In this document: piece by piece, positions 1 to 8,768 of the stretch | Position numbering within the stretch: the stretch's first letter is position 1 | Layout of the letters: every line of letters starts with the position of its first letter | Assembly: GCF_035975855.1 (NCBI RefSeq) | Contig: NZ_CP109055.1 | Span: 7,502,001-7,566,000 of the forward strand | Reading direction: 5' to 3' | Origin: Streptomyces sp. NBC_01304 | GTDB lineage: Bacteria; Actinomycetota; Actinomycetes; Streptomycetales; Streptomycetaceae | Length of the DNA: 64,000 nt | The notes under the pieces: model-generated | What the model was told of the DNA's origin: nothing | Database searches by the model: none | The model's input: only the letters and a program-made list of their open reading frames with translations | Translations under genes and position numbers: made by a program

Positions 1-1413
1 CCGCCGCGGGTGCCAGACCATGTGTGGGCGAACCCTGACGTATCCGCGGCCCTAGCCGCCTGGGACTTCGGCACGACCTTCCGGCTGATCCGGCAGATCG
101 CCTCCCTGCGGCAGGAGGACATGTCGACGATCACCGGCCTGAGCCAGTCGTTTCTCTCGACACTCGAGTCAGGTACACGCCGCCTCGTCAACATCGACAA
201 GATCATCACCGTCCTGCAGCAAATGGAAGTCCCCCCGCACATCGCGCCGACCCCCGTCCCGGGAACTGCCACCCCGCACGGGCTTCAGATCCACGCCGCG
301 CCCACTGCGATCTCCATGCCTGTGTGGGAGAGCCCGCTGGATATCGCGAAGAGGCTCAGCAACACGACCTCCTCCAATGTTGATCCGGCCACGGTCGGAC
401 TCTTGGAGCAAGGCGTGGCGGATCTCGTCGACCGCTATGAGGCCGAAGGCCCTCAACGCTTGGCTCCTGAGGCCGTCGACCTGCGCAACTTCATCCAGGA
501 CCGGCTGGATGGCCGACAGCCACCGCGCCAGCGCGAGGCGCTCTTCCGGCTCGCGGCGCAAGCATCTGGACTACTCGGCTATATGGCCGTGAATGCCGGC
601 CGGGAAGCACTGGCGGACGCCTACTGCGCGGAGGCCGAAGAACTGGCGAAGGAAATCGCCGATCACGAGCTGATCATGTGGACGCACGGCACGCGATCAC
701 TCAACGCCTACTACGCAGGCCACTACGACCAAGCCGCTCGATGGGCCGCCACGGGACTCGCGATCGACCCGGCCCACCCACAAGCCATCCGCCTCCAGTC
801 CAACGGACTCGCCAGAGCACTGGGCAAACTCGGCGACCGCGCCGGAGCCGAGCGCGCGATCGCAGCAGCAGAGGACCTGAGCCGCCAGCACACCGTGTCC
901 GCGGGACTGACTTCCTGTATCTCCTTCGAGCCGTACGGCAGGGCCCGGACACTGGCCAACGCCGCGACCGTCCACGTCGCGCTCGCCAACGCCCCACGCG
1001 TCCTCGCCTACGCCGACCAGATCGACGAACTCATCGAACAATCCGACTCCGCCTGGAGCCGGGCACTCGTCCGCCTCGACGTCGCCACCGCTCTCCTCGC
1101 AGGCCCTCGTCCCGACGTCGAGCACGCAATGGTCCTGGGCCGGCAAGTCCTCGAAGCCGGTGGAGGGCCCCCGATCCGCTCCGTAGTGCAACGCGCAGGC
1201 GAACTCCATGCCCAGGCCAACGACTGGAACACCCTGCCCGTCGTCAGGGAGTACGCCGACGCCCTACGCTCCTGGCGGACCGACCCCCAGACCAGGGACT
1301 TGGCGAAGCCTGCAAAAATGTCCCCGCCGACGGAGCACACGAGAGGGGCAGCGGATGCAGCTCACGACCGACCCGGGCGCATTCCCTCCCACCCCTCCAC
1401 CCAGCACCACTGA
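1..1413 (+). CDS. XRE-family HTH/TPR transcriptional regulator (5' end outside window)
   Basis: The N-terminal part is an XRE-type helix-turn-helix: the stretch around QEDMSTITGLSQSFLSTLES is the recognition region, followed by RLVNIDKI. The C-terminal ~300 residues are alpha-helical TPR-like repeats, usual for Streptomyces regulators of this class. The frame is open from base 1, and the peptide VPDHVWANPDV aligns with VPDRVWSDPDV inside the paralogue at 7251, where about 40 further residues with a zinc-finger-like CxxC pair precede it. The GTG at 10 is therefore probably internal and the true start lies upstream of the window. The 3' end overlaps the next gene by 59 nt. Unlike the paralogue it lacks the internal DRRQFL segment. 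Its target is not visible, but the palindromes near 5.8, 7.2 and 18.8 kb are candidates. Confidence 0.85.
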   Translation, partial: PPRVPDHVWANPDVSAALAAWDFGTTFRLIRQIASLRQEDMSTITGLSQSFLSTLESGTRRLVNIDKIITVLQQMEVPPHIAPTPVPGTATPHGLQIHAAPTAISMPVWESPLDIAKRLSNTTSSNVDPATVGLLEQGVADLVDRYEAEGPQRLAPEAVDLRNFIQDRLDGRQPPRQREALFRLAAQASGLLGYMAVNAGREALADAYCAEAEELAKEIADHELIMWTHGTRSLNAYYAGHYDQAARWAATGLAIDPAHPQAIRLQSNGLARALGKLGDRAGAERAIAAAEDLSRQHTVSAGLTSCISFEPYGRARTLANAATVHVALANAPRVLAYADQIDELIEQSDSAWSRALVRLDVATALLAGPRPDVEHAMVLGRQVLEAGGGPPIRSVVQRAGELHAQANDWNTLPVVREYADALRSWRTDPQTRDLAKPAKMSPPTEHTRGAADAAHDRPGRIPSHPSTQHH

Positions 1414-2056
1414 CGCATCAGCAATCGCAGACCACGACTGGGCCGCCTTCGCCAACGTCGAGGAGATGACCAACCACTGGGACCGGCCCGGCTGGACCTC
1501 CTCGACCCGCGCCTACTACTGGATGCTCACCTTCCCCGACGCGGACCTGCTCATCGATCAAGCACGGCACTGCCAGAAGGAACTCCGGCCTCTCGGCTTC
1601 GACGACGTTGACGAAGATGCCCTCCACCTGACGCTGGGACGCATTGGCACCGTCGAGCAGGTAGCCCCCGGCCAGCTACACCGCTTGATCGCTGCCGCTC
1701 ATGCAGCACGACCCGAGGCGTTCAACCTCCGCGCGGTACCACTCACAGCCTCCCGCGGCGCGATCCGCTACAGCGTGGCCCCCTGGATCTCCACCATCGA
1801 CCTGCACGCCGCCCTCAGCAGAGCTGGCTCCGTGGTAGGACTATCGCCGAAGAAGCCGACGTCCGCTCTCCGCCCGCACATCGGCATCGCCTACAGCAAC
1901 CGCCGCATGCCCGCACACCTTGTGAGAGACGCCGTACTGCCCCTCCGTGCTCTGGACTCCGTGACTGTGCCTGTGCGGCGGGTTCAACTGGTGGAACTGC
2001 GGCGTGAAGGACACACCTACCGTTGGGACGTCATCCACGAGTTGGAGCTGCGCTAA
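1355..2056 (+). CDS. 2H phosphoesterase / 2'-5' RNA ligase-like protein
   Basis: A 233-residue protein with two spaced histidine motifs, HLTL and HIGI, which fit the paired HxTx-type motifs of the 2H phosphoesterase superfamily (RNA ligase and cyclic phosphodiesterase-like enzymes). The second motif has Gly instead of Thr/Ser, so activity is uncertain. The ATG at 1355 follows a GAGAGGGG ribosome site; the open frame extends further upstream, but that part lies inside the regulator gene and reads as out-of-frame sequence. The gene overlaps the preceding regulator by 59 nt, implying coupled translation. Its 3' end overlaps the convergent LuxR-type gene by 26 nt. The substrate is unknown; an RNA 2',3'-cyclic or nucleotide phosphodiester is the family expectation. 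Confidence 0.7.
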   Translation: MQLTTDPGAFPPTPPPSTTDASAIADHDWAAFANVEEMTNHWDRPGWTSSTRAYYWMLTFPDADLLIDQARHCQKELRPLGFDDVDEDALHLTLGRIGTVEQVAPGQLHRLIAAAHAARPEAFNLRAVPLTASRGAIRYSVAPWISTIDLHAALSRAGSVVGLSPKKPTSALRPHIGIAYSNRRMPAHLVRDAVLPLRALDSVTVPVRRVQLVELRREGHTYRWDVIHELELR

Positions 2057-2522
2057 GGAAGTCCGCAGGCCTCACCTCGAGCGACTCGTCGAGCCACCCG
2101 TAGCACCAGCCAAGCGCGATGAGCTGGACATCGTTCGCGGCCCCCGCGCGATCCCGCAAGAGCTTCAGCCGGTGCTTCGCAGTGCCGCGGGAGATCCGAC
2201 ACGCGTCGGCAATCTCCGGGATTGCTGCCCCTGAAGCGACCAACTGGACCATCTGCAACTCGATCTCGTCCGGGATGCCGTCGAAGGTAGCCTGCTCGGG
2301 GCGCGGAAGCTGCTGGGTGCGATACGCGATGTGCAGGAGCGGGGCGCGCCCGCTCACACCGGTCCGGCGCCCCATCGCTTGCACTTGGGTGGCCAGGGTG
2401 CCGGTAGTGATCTCCAAGTCGAGGGCCACGCTCGCGCTACTGGCGCCGGTCGCCAGCTTGGCGAGGATGCGCAGGTGGGCCGGGGTGAATCGGTCAGGCA
2501 CGGCGTAGCGATGTGTGGTCAT
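2031..2522 (-). CDS. LuxR-type HTH regulator
   Basis: A 163-residue protein from the ATG at 2522 (longer in-frame starts exist at 2543 and 2567). It appears to hold two helix-turn-helix segments. The first begins FTPAHLRILAKLATGASS, with later ITTGTLATQVQAMGRR. The second begins IPDEIELQMVQLVASGA, followed by IPEIADACRISRGTAKHRLK; this second one is the clearer GerE/LuxR-like unit. No receiver or sensor domain is present, so it resembles a stand-alone DNA-binding protein. It converges on and overlaps the 2H phosphoesterase gene by 26 nt. No target is evident. Confidence 0.6.
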   Translation of the reverse strand: MTTHRYAVPDRFTPAHLRILAKLATGASSASVALDLEITTGTLATQVQAMGRRTGVSGRAPLLHIAYRTQQLPRPEQATFDGIPDEIELQMVQLVASGAAIPEIADACRISRGTAKHRLKLLRDRAGAANDVQLIALGWCYGWLDESLEVRPADFLSAAPTRG

Positions 2523-2678
2523 GCGAGGTAGCTCTTCTCTCATGGTGATGATCGTCCGCACGAACATGGTGTGCTCTGGCAGCGAACGATCTGCCTGGAC
2601 ACGGCACTGAGCCTGCGGACCGACCTCTGACGCTGGTCGCTCCGCAGGCCTCAGAACATCAGATGCTCGACCTGCCCG

Positions 2679-4205
2679 TCACCGGGCCGCCTGGTGCGGT
2701 GCGCGGGTCACGGGAGTGGCATTCCGCGAGTGGCTCGGGTTGAGGAACCACTTGCGGGCAGATACGAGCCACCAGGTACCGGAGAAGACCAGGACCACGC
2801 CGACGGCGACGGGCGCGTAATTGAACGTCTCCAAGGACACCGGGGAGACCTGGGGCAGCATAAACAGGACCGTGATCACCACGACCCAGAGCACCGCGAT
2901 CACCCCCACGGGCCTCGACCAGCGCCCCAGATGCCAAGGCCCCCGGTGGAAGCCCTCACCTTGGCGCAGCCGGAGAAAAGTTGGGACGACGTACGCGATG
3001 TAGAGGCCGATCGTCGCGATCGAGGTGACGGCTGCGTATGCAGTGACGTTGTACAAGTACGGCAGGCCGAGGACGAACGCCCCGCCGGCCGCGAGCCAGA
3101 CGGCGTTGGTCGGCGTCCGGGTTCCCGGGTTCAGCTTGTGCCAGACCTTGGAGAGCGGAAGTGCTCCGTCGCGCGAGAAGGCATAGATCATGCGGCTGTT
3201 CGCGGTCACCGATGCCATGCCGCAGAACAGTTGGGCGCCGATGACGATGAGGAGCATCATCTCGCCGGTGCTCGCGCCGAGCGCGTCCATAAAGATCTGG
3301 GCCGGAGGCACCCCGGTCTCTGAGTCGAGAGCGCCGCTGTAGGACTGGATGGCGTAGGTCAGGCCGAAGAGAAGAACGAAGCCGGCCACCCAAGAGACGA
3401 GGATCGACCGGACGATTCCCTTGGGTCCTTCGACGGAGGCGTTCTTCGTCTCCTCGGTCATGTGCGCGGACGCGTCGTAGCCGGTGAACGTGTACTGCGC
3501 CATCAACAAGCCGATGAGCCCGACATAGACGGCGGAGCCCCAGCCGGTGTTGTTGACGAACTCGGTGAACACGAACCCGGGGGACTGGTGCCTGTCGGGG
3601 ATGACCAGGAGCGCGCCGACGATCACGACGACGCCGATCAGATGCCACCACACGGAGACGGTGTTGAAGAAGCCCACGATGCGCACCCGGAAAGTGTTCA
3701 CGGCGGCGTGCAGCAGGAGGATGAGGCCGAAGAGCGTGATCGTGTGGCCTGGGGTGGCGGCATACCCGAACTGAAGATTCAGGTAGGCGTTGAGAAATGA
3801 GGCGGCGCCGAAGTCGATGCCTGCGGTGACGGCTATCTGTCCGAGAGTGTTGAACCAGCCAGTGAACCAGGCCCAGGCTGGAGCAGACTTACGTGGGGCG
3901 AGCTTGTGGGCCCAGAAATAGAGGCCGGCGGAGGTCGGGTAGGAGGAACAGACCTCGGCCATGGCCAGGCCGACGAAGAGGGTCATCAGCCCGACGAGCA
4001 CCCAACCCCACATGATCACGGCGGGCCCGCCGGTGTTCATGCCGAACCCGTACATGGTCAGGCAGCCGGACAGGATGCTGATGATCGTGAACGAGACGGC
4101 GAAGTTCTGACGCCCAGACATGGACCGGTCCAGGGTCTGACTGATGCCGAGCTCAGCCAGACGCTCCTCTTCGGTCTGTGTGACGCTCGGGATGTCCAAT
4201 GGCAT
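2679..4205 (-). CDS. APC-superfamily amino acid permease
   Basis: A 508-residue integral membrane protein with about 12 hydrophobic segments. The N-terminal cytoplasmic stretch leads into helix 1 (FAVSFTIISILSG), typical of the amino acid/choline/GABA permease branch of the APC family. Conserved features include the Gly-rich helix 1-2 region and AFSRDGALP before a loop ending in TPTNAVW. The ATG at 4205 is preceded by GGAAGAAGG at good spacing, so the upstream in-frame ATG at 4232 was not used. It probably imports an amino acid or amine by cation symport. The gene stands alone, with a TPR-like gene upstream on the same strand. The exact substrate cannot be read from sequence. Confidence 0.88.
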   Translation of the reverse strand: MPLDIPSVTQTEEERLAELGISQTLDRSMSGRQNFAVSFTIISILSGCLTMYGFGMNTGGPAVIMWGWVLVGLMTLFVGLAMAEVCSSYPTSAGLYFWAHKLAPRKSAPAWAWFTGWFNTLGQIAVTAGIDFGAASFLNAYLNLQFGYAATPGHTITLFGLILLLHAAVNTFRVRIVGFFNTVSVWWHLIGVVVIVGALLVIPDRHQSPGFVFTEFVNNTGWGSAVYVGLIGLLMAQYTFTGYDASAHMTEETKNASVEGPKGIVRSILVSWVAGFVLLFGLTYAIQSYSGALDSETGVPPAQIFMDALGASTGEMMLLIVIGAQLFCGMASVTANSRMIYAFSRDGALPLSKVWHKLNPGTRTPTNAVWLAAGGAFVLGLPYLYNVTAYAAVTSIATIGLYIAYVVPTFLRLRQGEGFHRGPWHLGRWSRPVGVIAVLWVVVITVLFMLPQVSPVSLETFNYAPVAVGVVLVFSGTWWLVSARKWFLNPSHSRNATPVTRAPHQAAR

Positions 4206-4276
4206 GACGGTGACCTTCTTCCGTGATGGCAAAAGCAGGGTGAATAGGGGCTGTTAGGGCTCGACCACGCGGATGC

Positions 4277-5218
4277 CTAGGGCGCTGATGCCTTGATGGC
4301 CCATTTCCGGTGGCGTGTGAAGAGCGTTTGCGCTTCCCCGCAGTAGCTCCACGGAATATCCGTGGCGTACGGGCCTATGGTGTCGAATATCTCCGCGGCT
4401 TCCCTGTGCTGGCCCGCGAAGGACAGGGCATGGACGAGGTAGTTGGCGTCCTCGTGAATGGCGGCATGAGGGCTCAAGGGGGCCCGGAAATCCCACCAGT
4501 TCGCCCACGCCTGCTGTGTCGAAGGGTTGTCCGTCCAGGGGTGAACCGTCAGCCCATACCGGTGCCCTTCCGTCTCCATCCGCACGCGATGGGATTCGGC
4601 GAGGGCGACCAAGGGCAGGGTGTGAATCGGCAAGCCGCGGGGCGCATGAGCGCACTGCTCCTGTGCCCAGTGGAACATTTCGCCCGCTATGCCGTGCCAT
4701 GCGGGGAACATGTAGGTGAGGAGCTCGTGGTGTGCCTCCCTGTTCCACGGGTCACGCACTACCAGTTGCTCCCACACCTTCTGTACGGTCGCTCGCCATT
4801 GCCGGTCACGGTCTGGAGAGTGGTAGCGCAGGAGGGCGAGCATGACGACGTACGGCGCCGGATCGGGGGGAAGGGCTTCGCAGGCGGCGTCGCACGATTC
4901 CCACGCCTGTGCCATCTCCGCGTTGTTACCTTGTCCCCGCGGGCCGGCCATCGACCGTAAGGCCTGGACGGTGGCCAGAAGCGACAGGGCGTGGGGAGAT
5001 CGAGGTTCGGCCTGAGCCCAGGTGTCGGCGAAGGTCAGCCGCGCCCCGGCGCGGGCCAAGGCCTGGAGGCGGAAGATGCGCCGGTCCCAGTTGCTGCCGG
5101 TCGCGGCCAGCAGTTCCCGGACACCTTCCCAGCGGCCCATCGCTGCGTCCTCCATGACCGCCCGGAGCGGGGTGTCGTCTCGCGCCGGATGCCGGTCAAA
5201 CGCTGATGTATGTCTCAT
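4277..5218 (-). CDS. TPR-like helical hypothetical protein
   Basis: A 313-residue soluble, helix-rich protein with repeated amphipathic pairs such as FRLQALARAGARLTFADTW and AWESCDAACEALPPDPAPY. The pattern resembles degenerate tetratricopeptide repeats. No enzymatic motif was seen. The ATG at 5218 is chosen over an upstream ATG at 5374 because the earlier part is Arg/Ser-rich without family character and AAGGG lies about 11 nt before 5218. It lies 172 nt from the next same-strand gene (5391-5585) and may be cotranscribed with it. A protein-binding role is an inference from the repeat-like fold only. Confidence 0.6.
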   Translation of the reverse strand: MRHTSAFDRHPARDDTPLRAVMEDAAMGRWEGVRELLAATGSNWDRRIFRLQALARAGARLTFADTWAQAEPRSPHALSLLATVQALRSMAGPRGQGNNAEMAQAWESCDAACEALPPDPAPYVVMLALLRYHSPDRDRQWRATVQKVWEQLVVRDPWNREAHHELLTYMFPAWHGIAGEMFHWAQEQCAHAPRGLPIHTLPLVALAESHRVRMETEGHRYGLTVHPWTDNPSTQQAWANWWDFRAPLSPHAAIHEDANYLVHALSFAGQHREAAEIFDTIGPYATDIPWSYCGEAQTLFTRHRKWAIKASAP

Positions 5219-5390
5219 GGCTATTCCGGCACCCTTGCTTTGGAAGGGTGCAGCGATGATTCGCCGCGCTTCGTGGCGACTTTGGCGAACATCTTGAGTC
5301 CTCCGAGATGCGTACGCGACTGCGGGATCCAACGTAGAAGTGCGGTAAGGCGAACCATCAGGTGGCCGACTCACAGTGATTGCCGCGCTG

Positions 5391-5585
5391 TTAGAAGTTG
5401 ATCTCGCCGATCATCTCCGCCACGCGTGACGTGGCTCGGGCAATCGTCGGCGCGACCGATGAGCTGGCCAGGTAGAAGCCCAGAAGAACGGAGATGATCG
5501 CGTGTCCGGCGTTCAACCCGCCCTTCTTGATGAACAGGAAGACGAGGATGGCCAGTAGTACAACGGCGGAGATGCTAATGGCCAC
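5391..5585 (-). CDS. Small single-pass membrane protein
   Basis: A 64-residue protein with one or two hydrophobic segments: ISISAVVLLAILVFLFI near the N-terminus, then a Lys-Lys turn, then GHAIISVLLGFYLA. The GTG at 5585 has GGGGGG five bases upstream; a longer start at 5606 would add seven residues without a better ribosome site. Proteins of this general shape are common in Streptomyces, but I do not know the function. It lies 172 nt upstream of the TPR-like gene. The palindrome at 5813 lies about 230 nt upstream of this start and could control it. Confidence 0.6.
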   Translation of the reverse strand: MAISISAVVLLAILVFLFIKKGGLNAGHAIISVLLGFYLASSSVAPTIARATSRVAEMIGEINF

Positions 5586-6153
5586 CGGTACCCCCCCGGT
5601 CAGCACCAGACGTTGAGCCGTCGAAAGGGCGCGAGGATCGAACGGGCGGTTTGGCCCGTCCGGTCTCTCGCTGCTGATGAGGAGCTAGCACGCGTTCTCC
5701 CGTGCATCTCGACGTGTCGTTACTAACCCGCGACCGTGCGGCAGTTCGGTCAGGATTGGTCGAAGCCCAAGACTCGTCGATGCGGCGTTGTTGCGCACAT
5801 TTCAAGAGTGATATCGCTGAGGCGATTACCCATGTTGCCGCCGATGCTGAACCCTCCAGCCTGAGCATCGTTGTGGCCAAGTGCAGCCCACCTCGCGGCT
5901 ATGAATGCCTGGGAACTCGCAAATCGGCCGCTGTGGAAGTCTGTCACCAGGTCGTCGTGTCGGCAGCGAGCTACCCGTCATGATGGCGATCACCGCGGGT
6001 CCGACAACACGCATCGACATGTTCCACGGCCACGGCCTGGTCCCACCGCGGGCGCAGGCAGCGCCATTCCGCCGGCGCCCTTGAAGCATTTGGCCGAGGC
6101 GGGCAGGCGACGGATGTGACAGCGTCCCGAGTGGCTGTCCTACCCGACATCCT
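5586..6153. other. Intergenic stretch without a confident gene
   Basis: About 570 bases between the small membrane protein and the CYTH gene. Open frames on both strands here lack family character and ribosome sites. The one recognisable element is the GCAC-plus-palindrome operator at 5795-5830. No tRNA, terminator or repeat was recognised. Confidence 0.5.
5795..5830 (+). promoter_or_regulatory. Putative operator, copy A (ATCGCTGAGGCGAT)
   Basis: A palindrome-like 14-mer at 5813-5826 (ATCGCT-GA-GGCGAT, five of six arm positions complementary) is preceded, 18 nt upstream from start to start, by GCACATTTC. The same two-part arrangement with identical spacing recurs at 7161-7195 and 18846-18881. 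No plus-strand gene lies directly downstream; the nearest candidate target is the minus-strand small membrane gene. Dimeric binding by an XRE regulator is an inference. Confidence 0.5.
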
Positions 6154-6705
6154 CTACGCAGTGAACACGAGTTCCGACTCGGCAAGGATGTCCCGGCCGA
6201 GGACTGCCAGGTAGACCTCATCGACAGTGCCGTACGAGGCCTGGGTGACGTCGAGCCCCAGAGCCGCAGCTGCCTTGTGCACCGAGTTCTCGTCTGGTCC
6301 TTCGACCTCAAGGAATGTGGGAAGGTCGGGCCAGGTGTCGATGTCGAAGGCGACGCTGTTGAGTTTCCACTCCTCGCGGTAGTTCTCCTGGTAGCGCAGA
6401 GCGGTGAAGCCCATCGCCTCCAGCAGCGTCTTCGTCGAGTCGAAGTTGCCGACCTCGACCTCGGCTTCGAGAGTGGTGTCGATTGCCGACACGTTCGACG
6501 TCACCTGTTTGTAGGTGAGGAATGTCCTCTCGCCCTGCTGTCGGAGGCGGAGCCAGCCACCGCGGGCCTCGATGTAATTGTTCTTAAATACGATTCGCCG
6601 CATGAGCGTGCGGGGCATCGCGCAGACAGCCGATTGGGACGTCAGGTACTCGGTGATCTTCGACGGGTCGATTTCGAGGAACCGTGCTTCGAACTCAGTA
6701 CGCAT
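6154..6705 (-). CDS. CYTH-domain protein (class IV adenylate cyclase / triphosphatase-like)
   Basis: A 183-residue protein spanning essentially the whole CYTH fold. The N-terminal EFEARF stretch corresponds to the ExExK signature in a variant form with Arg. Downstream beta strands WLRLRQQGERTFLTYKQ and FDIDTWPDLPTFLEVEG match the conserved tunnel strands carrying Arg, Lys and Glu residues that bind metal and triphosphate. CYTH members hydrolyse or cyclise triphosphates (thiamine triphosphate, inorganic triphosphate, ATP); which applies here is not determinable. The gene is isolated, with long non-coding stretches on both sides. Confidence 0.82.
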   Translation of the reverse strand: MRTEFEARFLEIDPSKITEYLTSQSAVCAMPRTLMRRIVFKNNYIEARGGWLRLRQQGERTFLTYKQVTSNVSAIDTTLEAEVEVGNFDSTKTLLEAMGFTALRYQENYREEWKLNSVAFDIDTWPDLPTFLEVEGPDENSVHKAAAALGLDVTQASYGTVDEVYLAVLGRDILAESELVFTA

Positions 6706-7159
6706 CTCTCTCTTCCTGCTCGTGGCCTGCGCTGATCAGGGCCGGGGTGGCGGACGTGCGCAGGAGTTGCTCGTCGGGGTACTCGAGGGAAGAGCGGCGG
6801 GTACGCCTTCCACTCTCTTGGCCGGCAGGGGAACAAGTGCTGCAACACGGCTTCCTCCGGGAAGGTGCCTCAATAGCGCCTTCGAGGCTGATGAAGCGCG
6901 AACGGTCATTGCCCTCTGCGGTTGCCTCTGACTTGTTGTGCCGGACTGGCGGAGCCAAGGACGACCAGCACCGACTTCCGGATCGGTTCTGCTCGTTTGG
7001 CGGTGGACAACGGAGGCTCCGATGGCAGAAACCATCGACGAACATGCGCGATGGCCGCAGCATCCCTGCGCTCTTGCATGGCCAAATGAGCACAATCACG
7101 CGCTTCGTCCCCGCCTGCGTGCTGCAAGAGCCCTCAGGCTGGCGGGCAAAGGGCCCGTG
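6706..7159. other. Intergenic stretch without a confident gene
   Basis: About 450 bases between the divergently oriented CYTH gene and the second XRE regulator. Overlapping open frames occur on both strands, but none has a ribosome site or recognisable protein. The final part leads into the operator-like element at 7161-7195. Confidence 0.45.
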
Positions 7160-7160
7160 C

Positions 7161-7195
7161 GCACATTCCGTGGGTGATATCACTTGAGTGATTCC
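7161..7195 (+). promoter_or_regulatory. Putative operator, copy B (perfect palindrome ATCACTTGAGTGAT)
   Basis: Positions 7179-7192 form a perfect inverted repeat ATCACT-TG-AGTGAT. GCACATTCC starts 18 nt before it, the same layout as the copies at 5795 and 18846. It ends 58 nt upstream of the GTG start of the XRE/TPR regulator at 7251, so autoregulation is the simplest reading. The palindrome and spacing are seen directly; the bound protein is inferred. Confidence 0.6.
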
Positions 7196-7250
7196 GGTTG
7201 TGGGCATGGAAGTTGAGGTCATATGCCGTCGCCGAACGGGGAGGCATGAC

Positions 7251-8768
7251 GTGTTGCAGCAGGCGCCAAGGCGCTGTGAACAGTGCAGCTATCCACTGAG
7301 TCGGTACAACCCAGAGAGCTACTGCTCTTCCTGCGAACGTTCCAGGGCTGCTGCGGTCCAGCATGCCCTGAAGGTGCCAGACCGGGTGTGGAGCGACCCG
7401 GATGTCCGCCAGGCACTCGCTACCTGGGACTTTGGCAAGGCAAGCCGTCTCGTACGCCAACGAGGCTCCCTGCGGCAGGCCGACTTAGCGCAACTCACTG
7501 GACTGGGGCAGGCGTTCCTATCCATGCTGGAGGCAGGCAACCGCCGCCTCACCCACATAGACAAGATCATTGAGTTCCTGACAGGACTTGGTGTCCCGGC
7601 GGACCTCGCTCCCGTGTCACTCCCACGCACTGCTGCTGGCAGGCCTCGGCAGGAGCCCACCGACCTACTCGGAGGGGACCTTGACTCTGCTTTGCCCTGG
7701 ACAACGCACCGTATGGTGACGGCACTGGGCACCGCAGTTGGAGGTAGCGAGATGGACCGCCGACAATTCCTCGCCGTGAGTGGTCTTTCGCTCACCGCTC
7801 TTGTGCATCAATGGAGCACAGCCGAGGCCGAGCCACTAGTCCGAGCAGCACGGGGTAGTCGCCTTACCAATGACCTGCTCGATACCTTGCAAGCAACCAC
7901 CGACAGTCTTCGCACGATGGACGCGAGCGCCGGCAGCGGCACCCTTGCAGATCTCGGTGACGCGCACCTGCAGTTTCTGAAACGTCTCTTGCAGCAGGCA
8001 ACGTACGACGACGCAACTGGGCAACGTCTCGCAGCTATTGTCGCCGACACCGCTACTCAAACTGGATGGTTCACTTTCGACTCAGGGGAACACAACCGAA
8101 CCCCCGCCTACCTGCTGGCTGCACTCCGTGCCGCCAAGGCATCCGGGGACATTCGCCTCGGAGCTGGCGCGCTGTCTTACATAGCGATCCTCGGCTACTC
8201 AACCGGGCAACCTGGTGACGCCGTTACTGCCGCACGAGCTGCTCGAGAGAAGATCAAGGGGCTAGGTACCCCCGCACTTGAAGCCATGCTGCTCACTAGG
8301 CAGGCCCGCGGACACGCCAAGCTCGGAGAGCGTCAAGCTGCGTATTCCGCGCTCGGGCGGGCTGCTGAACTCTGCGCTCAGGGCCGCTCGGAGCGAGATC
8401 CGCACTGGTTGTACTGGATCAATGAGGGCGAGATCGATGGGCAGGCCGGCAGTTGCTACGTCGACCTGGGCGACCCGCAACGTGCCGTGACCAGCTTCAA
8501 CCAGGCTCGGGACATACTCCATCCGGCGCGCACCAAGGGTCTATTTCTGTCGAGAGCGGCTGCTGCCTACATCGAGCAAGGAGAGGTTGAAGCTGGATGT
8601 GTGACCGCGCATGAAGCCCTGGACCTTGCAGAACGGCTCCAGTCAGCCCGCCTGAACGAACACATCGAGACCATGCTCAACGCGATCACGCCAGTGACGC
8701 ACGCACCGTACGCTCGGGACCTACTGGAACGTGCCGCCGCTGTGACGGGAGCAAGGAGCCGAACGTGA
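7251..8768 (+). CDS. XRE-family HTH/TPR regulator with N-terminal zinc-finger-like motif
   Basis: A 505-residue protein starting at GTG 7251, six bases after GGGGAGG; an ATG at 7206 is possible but less well placed. Residues ~8-30 carry CEQC...CSSC, a small zinc-finger-like pair. Then comes VPDRVWSDPDV and an XRE helix-turn-helix (LRQADLAQLTGLGQAFLSML). In the middle, MDRRQFLAVSGLSLTAL resembles a twin-arginine signal but is internal. The remaining ~300 residues are TPR-like helices. It is a clear paralogue of the regulator at the window start. The stop overlaps the start of the HAD gene by 4 nt (GTGA). Its own promoter region carries operator copy B. It probably controls genes with the same palindrome, including the radical SAM operon. 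Confidence 0.85.
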   Translation: MLQQAPRRCEQCSYPLSRYNPESYCSSCERSRAAAVQHALKVPDRVWSDPDVRQALATWDFGKASRLVRQRGSLRQADLAQLTGLGQAFLSMLEAGNRRLTHIDKIIEFLTGLGVPADLAPVSLPRTAAGRPRQEPTDLLGGDLDSALPWTTHRMVTALGTAVGGSEMDRRQFLAVSGLSLTALVHQWSTAEAEPLVRAARGSRLTNDLLDTLQATTDSLRTMDASAGSGTLADLGDAHLQFLKRLLQQATYDDATGQRLAAIVADTATQTGWFTFDSGEHNRTPAYLLAALRAAKASGDIRLGAGALSYIAILGYSTGQPGDAVTAARAAREKIKGLGTPALEAMLLTRQARGHAKLGERQAAYSALGRAAELCAQGRSERDPHWLYWINEGEIDGQAGSCYVDLGDPQRAVTSFNQARDILHPARTKGLFLSRAAAAYIEQGEVEAGCVTAHEALDLAERLQSARLNEHIETMLNAITPVTHAPYARDLLERAAAVTGARSRT

